A DNA stretch of 64,000 bases from Paguma larvata (lineage: Eukaryota; Chordata; Mammalia; Carnivora; Viverridae). The translations under genes were made by a program, and so were the position numbers. A model generated the notes under the pieces. That model was not told where the DNA came from. It ran no database searches and worked only from the letters and a program-made list of their open reading frames with translations. Numbering within the stretch: position 1 is the first letter of the stretch; each line of letters opens with the position of its first letter. Location of the stretch: NCBI GenBank assembly GCA_030068075.1, contig CM057826.1, positions 74,869,312 to 74,933,311 of the forward strand. Reading direction: 5' to 3'. Shown here piece by piece: positions 1 to 10,766 of this stretch.

Positions 1-724
1 GATCTCGCTATTTTCTGTCTATGCCCTAGGATATTTCATATTAATATTTTCAGTGGTAGTTAGGAAATAAGGTGTTTTCTTATGAAACGTATGCCAGGTT
101 CTGAAGGAGGTCTGTTTCTCTCATGTGGGAGAGAACTTGCAAATGATCTCGTCTCATCCCCTCACAGATTCTGCCTTTTCATACAAGAATACCCTTGCTA
201 GCCAATAGTTTTCTTGAGTAATGTTCAAGGTAGCTCAAAATTCATTCCTTTCTAGCCTGTGCTCAGCCTTGTACAGAAGACTCATGTTTTATAATGTGCC
301 TCTGCGTGGTGTGTATAAATTCAGATTCTAAATTCCCCTTCCAGCAAGGACACCTTATCGGTACCTACACATGAGACCTGCCAAATTCCTAATGAGGTCC
401 GCTGCATTCGATCAGTGTTGGCTTACTACAGGTGTATAGTTTTCATGTATATGAAACTTTAGCAAAAAGGGTGTCGATACAAAAAGAGTAGACATACTAA
501 TAATGTCTATGAAGCTCTGGCTAGAAGCCCCGGATCCTGCTTTTTTGGGAACTCCTACACTGGATTCAGTGCTCAGTGATGGCCTAGGCATCTGTTAGGG
601 ATAAAAAGCTTTAGTATCAAAAAGCAACTAACGGACCATCGCAGACATGCCTTATAGAGGTTAAACCATTAAGGTCTTCATACTGTATTCTTTCTTTTGG
701 GGGGAAATGGGGGTGGTAGAGGCA
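1..724. other. Unique sequence, no gene seen
   Basis: AT-rich sequence with no long open frame, no recognisable repeat and no RNA gene. A short G-rich run lies just before the RPL19 pseudogene. Confidence 0.5.
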
Positions 725-1057
725 TGCAGAGTGAGGCTTGTTTTATTAAATGACTAATCTATGTCGTTGCCAAGGCCACTACGTACAGATAAGAGAGGGG
801 TGATTTATTTCTTCGTCTCTTCTGCTGTGGACAGAGTTTTGCTGATCACCTCCTCCTTGGGCTGCTCTTCTGTGCCTGCATGCTTTCTTGGTTTGACATC
901 TACGGGCCTCGGTCTGGTCAGCCAGGAGCTTCTCGTGGGCCTTTTCTGCCTTCAGCTTGTGGGGGAATTCAAGATGATCTGCTGGTTCTGAACACATTTC
1001 CTCTTTTATCGTGAGGTAGAGACTGTGCTAAGGTGGTGATCGATCTTAGATTCACGT
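725..1057 (-). pseudogene. RPL19: RPL19 processed pseudogene, 3' half plus 3'UTR
   Basis: On the minus strand a frame at about 780-997 reads HKLKAEKAHEKLLADQ followed by TEARR. This closely matches the C-terminal helix of ribosomal protein L19, a 60S subunit protein. Upstream DNA (about 985-1055) still aligns with the RPL19 stretch coding RESKKIDRH...GNVF, but frameshifts and substitutions break it. Beyond the stop, the sequence resembles the short RPL19 3'UTR, including an AATAAA signal (plus-strand TTTATT near 742) just before the expected cleavage site. There is no intron and no promoter, as expected of an L1-mediated retrocopy; the A tail has decayed. The upstream half continues at 1408-1670 beyond a DNA transposon that split the copy. 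It is not translatable. The identification is from recalled family sequence; an alignment would confirm it. Confidence 0.85.
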
Positions 1058-1059
1058 TA

Positions 1060-1405
1060 CAGGCATACCTCCCTTCACTGTGCTTTGCTTTTCTGGGGCC
1101 TCAAAGATACTGTGGTTTTTTACAGATTCAAGGTCTATGGCCACCCTGCCCTGAGAAGATCTTTCGGGGCCATTTTTTCCAACAGTATTTTCCTACTTTG
1201 GTTCTCTGTGTCACATTTTGGTGATTCTCACAGTATTTTAAACTTTTTCATTATTGCATTGGTTATGGTAATCTGTGATTAGTGATTACAACTTGCTGAA
1301 ACTTTAATTATGGTTAGCATCTTTTAGCCATGAAATGTTTAATTAAAATATGTACGTTTTTAGAGACATAATGCTGGTACCTACTTAATAGACTGCAGAA
1401 TACTG
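1060..1405 (+). mobile_element. Tigger1-type (pogo) DNA transposon, internally deleted
   Basis: It starts with CAGGCATACCTC, the Tigger1 terminal motif, directly after a TA at 1058-1059. About 210 bp of Tigger1-like 5' sequence follows (CCAACAGTATTTTCC, TCTGTGTCACATTTTGG). It then jumps to the 3' end (GGTTAGCATCTTTTAGC, AGAGACATAATGCT, TTAATAGACT). The transposase region is missing, so this is a non-autonomous deletion derivative. The 3' inverted repeat is also mostly lost; only CTG remains before the second TA at 1406-1407. It interrupts the RPL19 pseudogene. Confidence 0.8.
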
Positions 1406-1407
1406 TA

Positions 1408-1670
1408 TGTTTTCGAAGAAGCAAAATCCTGTCTTTTACATCCAGATTACCTTTGCAGACATTCTAGCACTGGCATAAGCATTTGCTTACCTACCACAGT
1501 GCATGCCTGCCCCTCTAGTGGGCCAAGGCATTTTTCTGCATTGAGACTGAAATGGACAGTCACAACCTGCAAATGGTCAGCCTGTCTTCTGTCATCACCC
1601 AAATCTGCTGACAGAGTTGACCTTGGCAATTTAATTTGTCTTACTTGGATTACCCATTACTAAACTAAAA
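1408..1670 (-). pseudogene. RPL19: RPL19 processed pseudogene, 5' part
   Basis: This is the rest of the RPL19 retrocopy, on the far side of the Tigger1-type insertion. Read on the minus strand, it keeps blocks such as GTGACTGTCCATTTC, CCTTGGCCC, AGGGGCAGGCATGCAC and AGGATTTTGC. These fall in the order found in RPL19 coding sequence for the region around VTVHS...NTLARRKGRH...MRRMRIL. The frame is broken by stops and small indels. Homology fades near 1670, so the first part of the coding sequence is either truncated or too diverged to see. The join with 725-1057 is continuous once the transposon and one copy of the duplicated TA are ignored. There is no sign of expression. Confidence 0.75.
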
Positions 1671-1821
1671 GTATCATGATACACTTAGACATTCCTTGGG
1701 TTGGTTAATTTTATGTGTCATTTTGGCTGGGCAACAGTGACTGAATATTTTATGAAATCTTAGTCTGTATATTTCTGTTAAGTTTCTCTGGGTGAGATGA
1801 ACGTTTAAATCTGCAAATTTT

Positions 1822-1955
1822 GGGGCACCTGGGTGGCTCGGTTGGTTGAGCATCTGACTCCTGATTTTGGCTCAGGTCATGATCCTACACTGAGCTTGGA
1901 GCCTGCTTAAGATTCTCCCACTCTCCTGCTGCTCCTTCCCCACTCATGCCCATGC

Positions 1956-2014
<59 letters not shown>

Positions 2015-2028
2015 AAAAAAAAAAAAAA
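1822..2028 (+). mobile_element. Carnivore tRNA-derived SINE with (CT)n(CA)n
   Basis: The head is GGGGCACCTGGGTGGCTC, followed by CTCAGGTCATGATC, a CT run that becomes a CA run (about 1957-2013), and an A tail. Flanks 1807-1821 and 2026-2040 match at 14 of 15 bases (AAATCTGCAAATTTT / AAATCTGCGAATTTT), a target-site duplication inside the older repeat. Confidence 0.95.
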
Positions 2029-2299
2029 TCTGCGAATTTTAAAGCAAGCAGATTATCCTCTACAATGTGGGTGGGCCTCACCCAATCAGCTGAAGGCCTT
2101 ACTGGAATGAAGACTGACCTCCATGAAGCAAGAGGAATTCAGCCAAAAGACTGTCTTTGTTCTTGAATTGAAAGCCTGATGGACTACCTCATCAGATTTT
2201 GGTCTCATGTATCCTAAACGACTATATAAATCACTTCTTTAATCATTCGCTCTTCCTCTCTCTTTCTCCCTGCCTCTCTGTCTCTGTCTCTGTCTTTTT

Positions 2300-2600
2300 C
2301 TCTCTCTATATATATACACACACTCACATGGTTGATATATTATTATAAATATATGTGTATGTATATAATATTCAAAATATATGTTTTATATACATATTTT
2401 ATATATGCACATAATATATAATTATGTAAAAATACACATTTTACATAATCTAACATATTATGTTTACATATATCTAACATTATATTAGATATATATTACA
2501 TAAAATATTACAATATGTATCAAAACATTAACATAGAATTATACATTGTATATATATAATACATTCTTTATTTATATATATGTATGCATATGTATCCATC
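2300..2600. repeat. AT-rich low-complexity tract
   Basis: Irregular TATATA and ATATAT units, locally self-complementary, lie inside the old LTR-like repeat. They probably expanded from a short TATATA stretch present in its consensus. Confidence 0.8.
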
Positions 2601-4087
2601 TTGTTTGTTATGTTTCTCTTGACTAATACAACCTTCTTCAAGAACTACCAGACCTGTCTCTGCCTCAAATGCTTTGCTCTCCTTTGCAAACAAAAATAAA
2701 GCAACATAGTTCTACTGCTAGCTATCTGAGTGGTTTCACTCAAAGGCCCGGTTGTAGTCATGCCCAGACATTACAAGAAGGCTAGCCAAGGTCAGAGGCA
2801 CATTGTTTCCATGGACTAGGGTTCTCTATTCAAAGCTAAATGACTCCCACCATCATTTACCACATAATGCAACCATTTAAGCTAACTATCCATCCTATGA
2901 AACCTAGGTCTTCTGCGTGAAACTGAGCCCCAGAAGGTAATGATCGCATGAATCTTTGTTAGAGTGGTTTTCGTGGAAGTCGCTGAAACGAATTGGCTTA
3001 CACACTTGTATCACATATACCTCATGAAATCAGATCCCTCCACCTCCCAACCACCAGGCGGAAGCATATCCATTATCTGTATTATGTATGCTTTAATGCT
3101 TAAACAAAGATAAAATAATACAATAGCCTATCTCCCTCTAGCTTCAGACTAAAGATTTTATCTCCCTCAATAACACGGTCTAATTAAATGAATTTTATCT
3201 GTCTGCTTTAAAAAGATCTTTCTGCTTAAATCTTTGACCATGTATTTTTGTGTTCTTTTTTTGAAGCTCATCTCAATGTCACTATTCTTTAATCTTCAAA
3301 TCCCTTGCTTTAAAATGCTCCACCTTACTGATTAGATTCCAAAGTTTCTTTCACACCATCAGTGAAATGTGTCCCAGTAGGTAGCAGTCAAATAGACAAG
3401 ATCATTCAAGCATTTCTCAATTAGTTAAGGAACTTTTGATGCATCTCATTTATCCTTCTCAGTGAACAAAACATCTTTGAAATATCTTCTTCGGGTCAAA
3501 GGGCACATTTAGCATAATAGCTAGCCAAATTTTTATATAATTAGATCATATGGGGATTTAGGCCTCTATTACCTTAGTTGCATATGATATGAGTAATGCT
3601 TGCTAAATCATGACCCACTGAGAAAGGAAAATAATTGAGAAAGTGACCTTGGCACATTAGAAAAGGGAGCATGGAGACTCTTGACAGTATAAAATAATAC
3701 AATTACCAGTGGGCTAAAGTTCAGCCGAAAGAAGCTATAGTCTTTTTTAATAAAGAGGAGGGGGATAGCAGATTGCCTTTTTACATTGTGGGAAAGTCTT
3801 TACGTTCCATTAGGTGGGCACATCCTGTTTTCAATGACTCGTGAAAAAATAAAAAAAGAATTAGGTGATATTCTTACTGAGTGTTTTGAATTATGTATTT
3901 GGAAGCTATGTTTTCCATGATTATCAACATTTAATTTTTTAGAAAACATACAAAGTCATCAAATGAACCACAATACCAGTCATGGGTGTGGGACAAAACA
4001 AGAGAGGAACATTTTGGAAGGTTAGATTTAATGTATCTTCCGGTGGCACAGTAAATTTCATACAAATATGTATGAGTGGAGTCAGAT

Positions 4088-4215
4088 ACATCTAAGCACT
4101 AGTTTTCTAATGTACAAAATGGGTTCCAATAGTTTTGGACTTTTATAAAGATTGAACGGAAACAATTCAGTGCCTGGCATACAGTAAGTATTAGTAACTT
4201 TGAAGCTACTGTCAT
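4088..4215 (+). repeat. MIR-like SINE remnant
   Basis: AAAATGGG at about 4118 and GTGCCTGGCATACAGTAAGT at 4170-4189 occur in the order of a MIR core and 3' end. The copy is old and diverged. Confidence 0.6.
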
Positions 4216-5639
4216 AGTAATTTCTGAGAATATGAATGGTTGGAATCAGACTGGTCAAACAGCCCTGGAAGAAAGTTCTGCAGTACGTGGTGAAATCCAG
4301 GACAAGAAACCAGGAGGGTTCTTGGTCTTTCCTATGACTCCTTTCCCATCCCCATCTTCAAAGGTAATTTCTGATTTTTTGTAAATTCCTCTGAGAAAAT
4401 CAAATTTTGCATAATCATCTGTCTTAAACATCTCACTGAAATTTTTGTGAGAATTCCATACAAAACCATGTTATTATTGTAAAAATTCTTATGAAGGCTG
4501 AGAAGTTCAGTTTTGTTCTCCTTACCCAGTTAAGAGATTCACTAGTGCCTGTAGATACAGTCTTTAAAGATGGCTCTGCAGACAATTGACACTAACAACT
4601 GTCACCAGAGTAGCTCTTGCCCCACACACGAGCCAGCCATGCGCAGACACTGGGGCAAGAAGTAGTTCTGGAGGATGCTTTCATTTATCATGATCGCGTG
4701 TTCCTTCTTTACTATCTTTTGTCTAGTCGTTCCCATTGAAGAATATGGCCATTTGAAACAAAGTTCTGACTAAATTTGCTTTGAGCAAATTTGATTAAAC
4801 TGTGAGACAAAGACGATAGTGACTTGTTTCTTTATTTTCCTTCTTTCACTTATCAAAAACTCAAACAGATCCAGAAAGAAAAACATATTTTTCTCTTCCA
4901 TAGTCAGCCAATGTGAAATACTAGACAATCATTACAAGCCTCCCAGAAAAAAGCAAATACTCCTAGATTACCCAGCAACTAGAAAATAACAAAGGTTTAT
5001 TTTATGTGAGTAGACAAAAAGATAAAAATAATGGTATATTATTAATTATATTCTATATTTTTAAACTCGGGATCATTTTAATTATTGAAACATTACTTAT
5101 GCTTCATTTCATTTTATTAACAGATAACATTTCTGATGGGTTGGAGCATGAGCTCTGTTATTACGAAGCTATTAACACCCAAAAGGATTATTCAACACCA
5201 ACAAAGCAAAAGCAAAAAAGGCAAGAAGCTATTCTAAGATTCTAAGTTTCAATCTAAAAACTAAGGCTTTCAGGAAGTGAGAAGGTGAGACTTTGGTTCA
5301 AAATTCCATCATGTTGTCAATTCTTCAGTGATACCTGATTATAAAACACATTCTAAATGAAACTGCCTGAGGGACCATTCTTTAATAGAAAAATTAAGTG
5401 AGTTGAGAGTCAAACACACTCAACTTATATCCAAAGTCAATGCTCAGGGTGTGACACGGGTCCTCTGGTATGAGCATTTAAGTTCTCTGTTATCTGCAGT
5501 TCTGCTTGCTGACGTTAATTGGTAGAAATATGCTAAGCTTTTAGATTTCTAGCATGAAACATCATTTTAGTAAATCCATGTCTACACTACGTATTGATTT
5601 TAGCTAACTAACATCCATTTGGAATTCTATATCCTAAGC

Positions 5640-5830
5640 CGAGTAGTCGTCATTTGCGTGAGAACAGAAAAAAATGCTCTGAAGACATTCGACTACTGCA
5701 AAGTAACTTCCCTTTCGATCTAACCTAATCCAAAGCATCCACAATTCCCAGAACGGATTTAACGAATCCTTGATTGCATTGTACCATCGCTGTCGTCACC
5801 GCCGGTTGCGTCTGGCCCCGACTGAGACTT
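5640..5830. other. Local CpG-rich patch
   Basis: About 14 CpG dinucleotides fall within 190 bp, densest at 5787-5824 (CGCTGTCGTCACCGCCGG and following), in a region otherwise almost free of CpG. There is no open frame and no recognised repeat. It could be a conserved regulatory element or a patch that escaped methylation. Confidence 0.4.
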
Positions 5831-6764
5831 GTAGAAATGAAATCAAGGCATGGTTTATGGTATGAAAATAATAGAAAAGCTCAGAACCTATAACACGACC
5901 AATGAAGTGAGAGCCTATAACTGTTAATAATGCCTTCTGCCAGGAATCTATTCGTTTGCTTTGTTCTGATTTCTGCTCTCTTGGCTCACTTTCTCTTACT
6001 GGCTTTTACTTTTACCCTTTCCTTTTTTTTTTCTTTTCTTGAAACTTTTTAAGTCACTACCACTCTTTCCCTTTGCAGATATCTCATTTCTACCTTTTAG
6101 TTTCTGACCCCTTTTACCTTGAATGCCTCCTTCATCTCTTTTTTTCTTTTTTCTATGAGTAACTTTATATATTGATTCCCCAATTCCATTTCAGGTTTCT
6201 GTCCACTTCTTTATCTAATCCTCATTAGCTAATGAGCCCTATTTTTTTTTCAGTATCCAACATATGAATCTGACATCGTGATATAGCAGCAAGTACTGGA
6301 GGGATTGGAGAAACTAAGAAATCTGCAGCCTACTTTAGGCTATGACTTTCTGAATGAAAATGGAGAAATTACCTATATCAGAAAAATTAGATTAGAAATA
6401 GTTTTCCTTCTTGCTATATTAACATGAAAAATAATTATGATTACCATTTACAATAGAAAGTTATTTCTGCTTTTCGGGAAACCCCTTTCTACTAACAACC
6501 CTCCTGTAGTTTGGAAGTGGGTATGTTCTGTGTCTATTTGTGTCTATGAGAAAGAGAACAAATGAGTGCCGTGAGCATTGCCGTCTCACACGACAGGGAG
6601 CTGGATCGCACATGCGAACATCCCTACTTCCCTCTGTCTTGTAACAGACAAGCTACCTGTACAAGTTATAAACTTTATTAAAAATATAATTTATAATTAT
6701 ATATAATTATAATTTTATAATATAAAATTTATAATTACTACTACTGTTACTAAGAATACTATAT

Positions 6765-6977
6765 TGGAGCCTGAATGGCTCAATCAGTTAAGCATCTGAC
6801 TCTTGATTTTGGCTCAGATCATGATCTCAGGCTTCATGAGATCGAGCCCCATGTTGGGCTCTGCACTGACAGTTGCAGAGTCTGCTTGGGATTCTCTCTC
6901 TCCCTCTCTCTCTACCCCTCCTCTGTTGCGCACTCTTTCTCTGTCTCTCAAAATAAATAAATAAACGTTTTTTAAAA
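6765..6977 (+). mobile_element. Carnivore SINE
   Basis: A diverged head (GGAGCCTGAATGGCTCA) is followed by TAAGCATCTGACTCTTGATT, a CT-rich stretch and AAATAAATAAA. Flanks AAGAATACTATAT (6752-6764) and AAGAATAAAATAT (6978-6990) match at 11 of 13 bases, a likely target-site duplication. Confidence 0.9.
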
Positions 6978-6990
6978 AAGAATAAAATAT

Positions 6991-7673
6991 TTGATTTGAG
7001 ACACAATCACCAAAATTTTGCTTGCATTATTTCTCTTAACCTAGATAACGACCTTAGAGGGGGCATCTAGCTTCATCCTCCAATTTACATATGATAAAAC
7101 TGAGGCTTCACGAATCCGAGTAATTGTTCTAATCCACATGGAAAACCACTTTTGACTGCAAATTTGAAGATGTTAGCTATTAGGATATACTATCTCTTCA
7201 GAAAATTGCTACATACACATACACACACACACACCATAGAATATCTAAAATATTACAAATAAATCTCAATATTTTCAAATGAAATTTTCTTCTGACTGTG
7301 CCCACGGATAGAAAATGAGGTTTCTAGAGAGTCAAGTGAGGTAACTGTTCTACATGTTCATTTAAGTGAATAATTTCCTGTGTGTCTGATATTGGATCAG
7401 CAAATGACAGTTTTTTGGAATATATCAGTATATAAGCCCTTGTATTTGCAACATCATGTCTTCTTTTCCATTTATCACTAAAATAGCATATAAAATGTGC
7501 ATGGCTGTATTCTCATTCCAAGTTGGTAAAGAGGCTTCAAGTGCAGCAAGTTTATCTCCTCATGTGCTTGCAATTATCCCTTTGAATTTTTATTGATGGA
7601 ATATGAAACCTTTAATTTAAATAACATTAGATTGAGAAAAATAAATAACATTCACTTGTACCATTTATAATTT

Positions 7674-7723
<50 letters not shown>

Positions 7724-7921
7724 AGCTTTCAAATGTCTTATCAAAGCATGACTTGAACAGATTCTAGTCTTTAAAGTGATAAAATCAGATGCAGAACAAT
7801 TAAATGACCTGTGTGTAACTACTGTAATGATCTTGATATTTGACAAAAACTGTTCAACTAAACGCTGTATGCAGAAATGCTTTTTACTTTAGCACTTCAG
7901 CAACGACAATTTTTTGTAAAG
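6991..7921. other. Unique sequence with microsatellite, no gene seen
   Basis: It includes a possible minus-strand MIR fragment at about 7040-7150 (GATAAAACTGAGGC), a short (AC)n at about 7215-7234 and the (TA)n at 7675-7720. No coding signal. Confidence 0.5.
7675..7720. repeat. (TG)n(TA)n microsatellite
   Basis: A few TG units are followed by about 20 uninterrupted TA units. Likely length-polymorphic and prone to forming cruciforms. Confidence 0.95.
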
Positions 7922-7934
7922 CTAAGTTGATTAC

Positions 7935-8136
7935 CAGGCACCTGGGAGGCTCAGACGACTGGGCATCTGACTACAGCTCAGGTCATGATCTCACAGATTA
8001 TGAGTTTGAGCCTCAAGTCAGGTTCTTTGCTGACAGCTCTGAGCCTGGAGCCTGCTTCAGATTCTATGTCTTCCTCTCTGTGTCTCTCTCTACTCTTAAA
8101 AGTAAATAAACATTAGAAAGAATTTTTAAAAACCAA
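7935..8136 (+). mobile_element. Carnivore SINE
   Basis: GGCACCTGGGAGGCTCAG, then CTCAGGTCATGATCTCACAG, then GAGCCTGGAGCCTGCTTCAG and AGTAAATAAAC. Flanks CTAAGTTGATTAC (7922-7934) and CTAAATTGATTAC (8137-8149) differ at one base. Confidence 0.93.
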
Positions 8137-8149
8137 CTAAATTGATTAC

Positions 8150-8628
8150 AGAATAAGTTATTAAGGTTTTGAAGTTTTTTTCTAATTCCAAATTGAACTT
8201 ATGAAATTGCACTTAGTCTGTAGTCACTATTGACCTGACTTTCATAGCAAAGAAACAATGTGGAGAATATGAGTGAAAGACAATGATTTGCATGTTATGT
8301 TTTTTGTTTGTTTTGTTTGGTTTTTTGACAACTATGTATTAAGCCTCCTTTGTGGTTATTCTTTGCTTTTATTTTTAATTTTAGCTGTCTGGCCATTAAA
8401 ATCATGTTCCTACTAGAAATCCTATCTCTATCAGAGATGATTTCTGATAGTGTTTTCCAAAAATTCCCAGTATTTTCTTTCAAAGTTTTAATCAGTGTTT
8501 TGCATTTTCTTGATACTTAAAATTCAAAACAAGCATTATCTGACTTAGAAAATGTTTGAATAGATTTAGTTTTAAGAATCAAGCCTGATAAAATGGAGTC
8601 TGCCTTACGACTCAGATTAAATAATTTT
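8150..8628. other. Unique sequence, no gene seen
   Basis: T-rich sequence without coding frames or recognised repeats. Confidence 0.5.
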
Positions 8629-8845
8629 GGTTTTTTTTAATAGTTTTTTAAGATTTATTTTTATTTGAGAGAGAGATAGAGACCAAGCAGAGAGGGACAG
8701 AGAGAAAGGGACAAAGAATCCCAAGCAGGCCCTGCACTGCCAGCTCAGAGTCTGATATGGGGCTCAAACTCATGAACCATGAGATTATGACCCAAGTTGA
8801 AGTCAAGAGTCAGGTGCTTAATGGACTGAGCCACCCAGGTGACCC
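8629..8845 (-). mobile_element. Carnivore SINE, reverse orientation
   Basis: Starts T-rich (the reverse of the A tail), then AAGATTTATTT and a GA-rich stretch. It ends GACTGAGCCACCCAGGTG, the reverse of the SINE head. The flanking duplication is not clear. Confidence 0.92.
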
Positions 8846-9066
8846 AAAATTGATCATTTTGATTGTCATGCTACTTAAAGTACTTCTTCACAGCACAATG
8901 AAATATTTTTTAAAAATAAGATAAGAAAACTGCAGAGAGGGTAAAATTGTCTATATTTTCAGAGATATCACCTTATACATACAAACTTGAAAGAATCAAC
9001 TAAGAAACTAGAAAAGTTTGGTATGAAGACTTCACACAAAAAAAGCAGCTATTAGAAAACATGACA

Positions 9067-9289
9067 GGGGCGCCTGGGTGACTCAGAGGGTTAAGCCTTC
9101 GACTTCAACTCAGGTCATGATCTCACAGTTTGTGGGTTTGAGCCCCACATTGGGCTGTGTGCTGACAGCTTGGAACCTGGAGCCCTCTTTGGATTCTGTG
9201 TCTCCCTCTCTCTCTCTCTGCCCCTACCCCATTTGTGTGTGCCTTCTCTCTCTCAAAAATAAATAAACATTAAAAGAATTTAAAAAATA
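9067..9289 (+). mobile_element. Carnivore SINE, nested in old L1
   Basis: GGGGCGCCTGGGTGACTCAG head, GACAGCTTGGAACCTGGAGC body, CT-rich stretch and AAAAATAAATAAACAT tail. The flanks share AAAA(C/T)ATGACA. Confidence 0.94.
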
Positions 9290-9349
9290 TGACAAACTTC
9301 ATATACAAAAGCAATATTACTTACTAGTGAAACTCAGAAATGTCTACTT

Positions 9350-9565
9350 TTTTTCAATTTTTTTAATGATTATTTATTTTTGAGAGAGAGAGAGAGACAG
9401 AGTGAGAGCTGGGGAGGGGAAGAGAGTGAGAAAGACACAGAATCCAAAGCAGTCTCCAGGCTCCGTACCATCAGCACAGAGCCGTTGGGCTCAAACCCAC
9501 GAACCATGAAATCATGACCTGAGCCAAAGTCGTACGCTTAACAGGCAGAGCCACCCCAGCATCCC
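9350..9565 (-). mobile_element. Carnivore SINE, perfect 15-bp target duplication
   Basis: A reverse-orientation SINE: T-rich start, GA-rich tract, ACAGGCAGAGCCACCCCAGC end. CAGAAATGTCTACTT occurs identically at 9335-9349 and 9566-9580, which fixes both boundaries. Confidence 0.96.
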
Positions 9566-10549
9566 CAGAAATGTCTACTTGAAACAAAATTGTCAAAAGA
9601 CTTGAATAAATGCAAGCATTTCTGGAATAGAAAGACTCAATGCTGTATATCATAATTGAATTTCCCAAAAATTATCCCACAAATTCAGTCTGGTCAAAAT
9701 GTTTTCTTCAAAACATAACAGGCAATTTGATATTTAATCTGAAAGATATCAGCAAATTAGTCCACAAAGACCGAAAGAAAGTATACCATTTGGGAGAAAT
9801 TAATTAGTAATAAAACAGATGACTGAGTTAAAAGAAGGAGAATAATGTGGCATAATCCCCAGAACTGATAGAGACAACAGTCCACCAAAATAGAAAACTC
9901 TAACAGACACGGGACAACTAGATTCATGTATATAAAGAGGCTGATTAAATTAGAAAAAAAAGTAGATTTCAAAAAGCTGATAGAAAGAATTATGAAGAAA
10001 AGGAAAGCTGGATCTCCACTTCAATTCTTATTTAAAAATATTTTTAAGAAAGTATTGTTGTGAAATAATGTCAAAATACTAGCAGAAAAAAAACTGTAGC
10101 TGCAAAAAATAATTTTGGAGTCAAGCATTCCCTTCTAGAAGGCACAAACCTCAAAGTCACAAAAGAAAGCTCTAATACTTCTATTTCAGTGAACTTCCGT
10201 GTTGTATGGGGTTTATGTCCCAGAAACTGCTCATCATTCACTGTTATTGGATAAATAGTATGGGGACAGAGTATGTTCCAAGTACATTTCTAAACATATG
10301 AAATGTGGCAATGAACAGATTAGGCAAAATCTTCTGTCCATGCTATTTCTCAGGAGTAAAAACAGATAAGTGGACAGATCATGTCAGATGGTAATAAATG
10401 CTATCAAAGAAAATTAAGCAAGCAAAGAATAAATACTAAAAACTTTTGAATAAATAAAGGGGAATGCAAGTATGCAGTATTATCAAAGGTGTGAAGAAAA
10501 ACATATTTCCATGTATTACCCAGGAGATTATTCACTGGCACAATCTTTT

Positions 10550-10766
10550 GAAAAAAAAATTTTAACGTTTATTTATTTTTGAGAGAGAGAGAGACAGAGC
10601 ATGAGCGGGAGAGGAGCAGAGAGCAAGGAAGAAACAGAATCAGAAGCAGACTGCAGGCTCTGAGCTGTCAGCACAAAGTCCGACATGGGGCACGAACACA
10701 CGAACTGAGAGATCATGACCTTAGCTAAGGTCCAACACCCAACCGACTGAGCCACCCAGTCGTCCC
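10550..10766 (-). mobile_element. Carnivore SINE, reverse orientation
   Basis: An AAAAAAAAATTTT start, GAGAGAGAGAGA tract, CTCTGAGCTGTCAGCACA body and ACTGAGCCACCCAGTCG end. Flanks GGCACAATCTTTT (10537-10549) and GGTACAATCTTTT (10767-10779) differ at one base. Confidence 0.95.

Larger units (their letters stand above)
1697..2632 (+). repeat. Ancient LTR-like interspersed repeat, interrupted
   Basis: It begins TTGGTTAATTTTATGTGTCA and contains GTGGGTGGGCCTCACCCAATCAG and CTGAAGGCC, an order I recognise from an old mammalian interspersed family. It ends near TGACTAATACA, an LTR-like terminus. A SINE (1822-2028) and an expanded AT tract (about 2300-2600) lie inside. I do not assign a family name. 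A second copy starts at 63861. Confidence 0.55.
2633..6764. other. Mostly unique AT-rich DNA, no gene seen
   Basis: No open frame here has coding character; the longest (5006-5245, plus) is AT-driven and lysine-rich. It holds one MIR-like remnant (4088-4215), a CpG-rich patch (5640-5830), T-rich stretches near 6015-6170 and an AT-rich tract at about 6676-6740. Confidence 0.5.
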
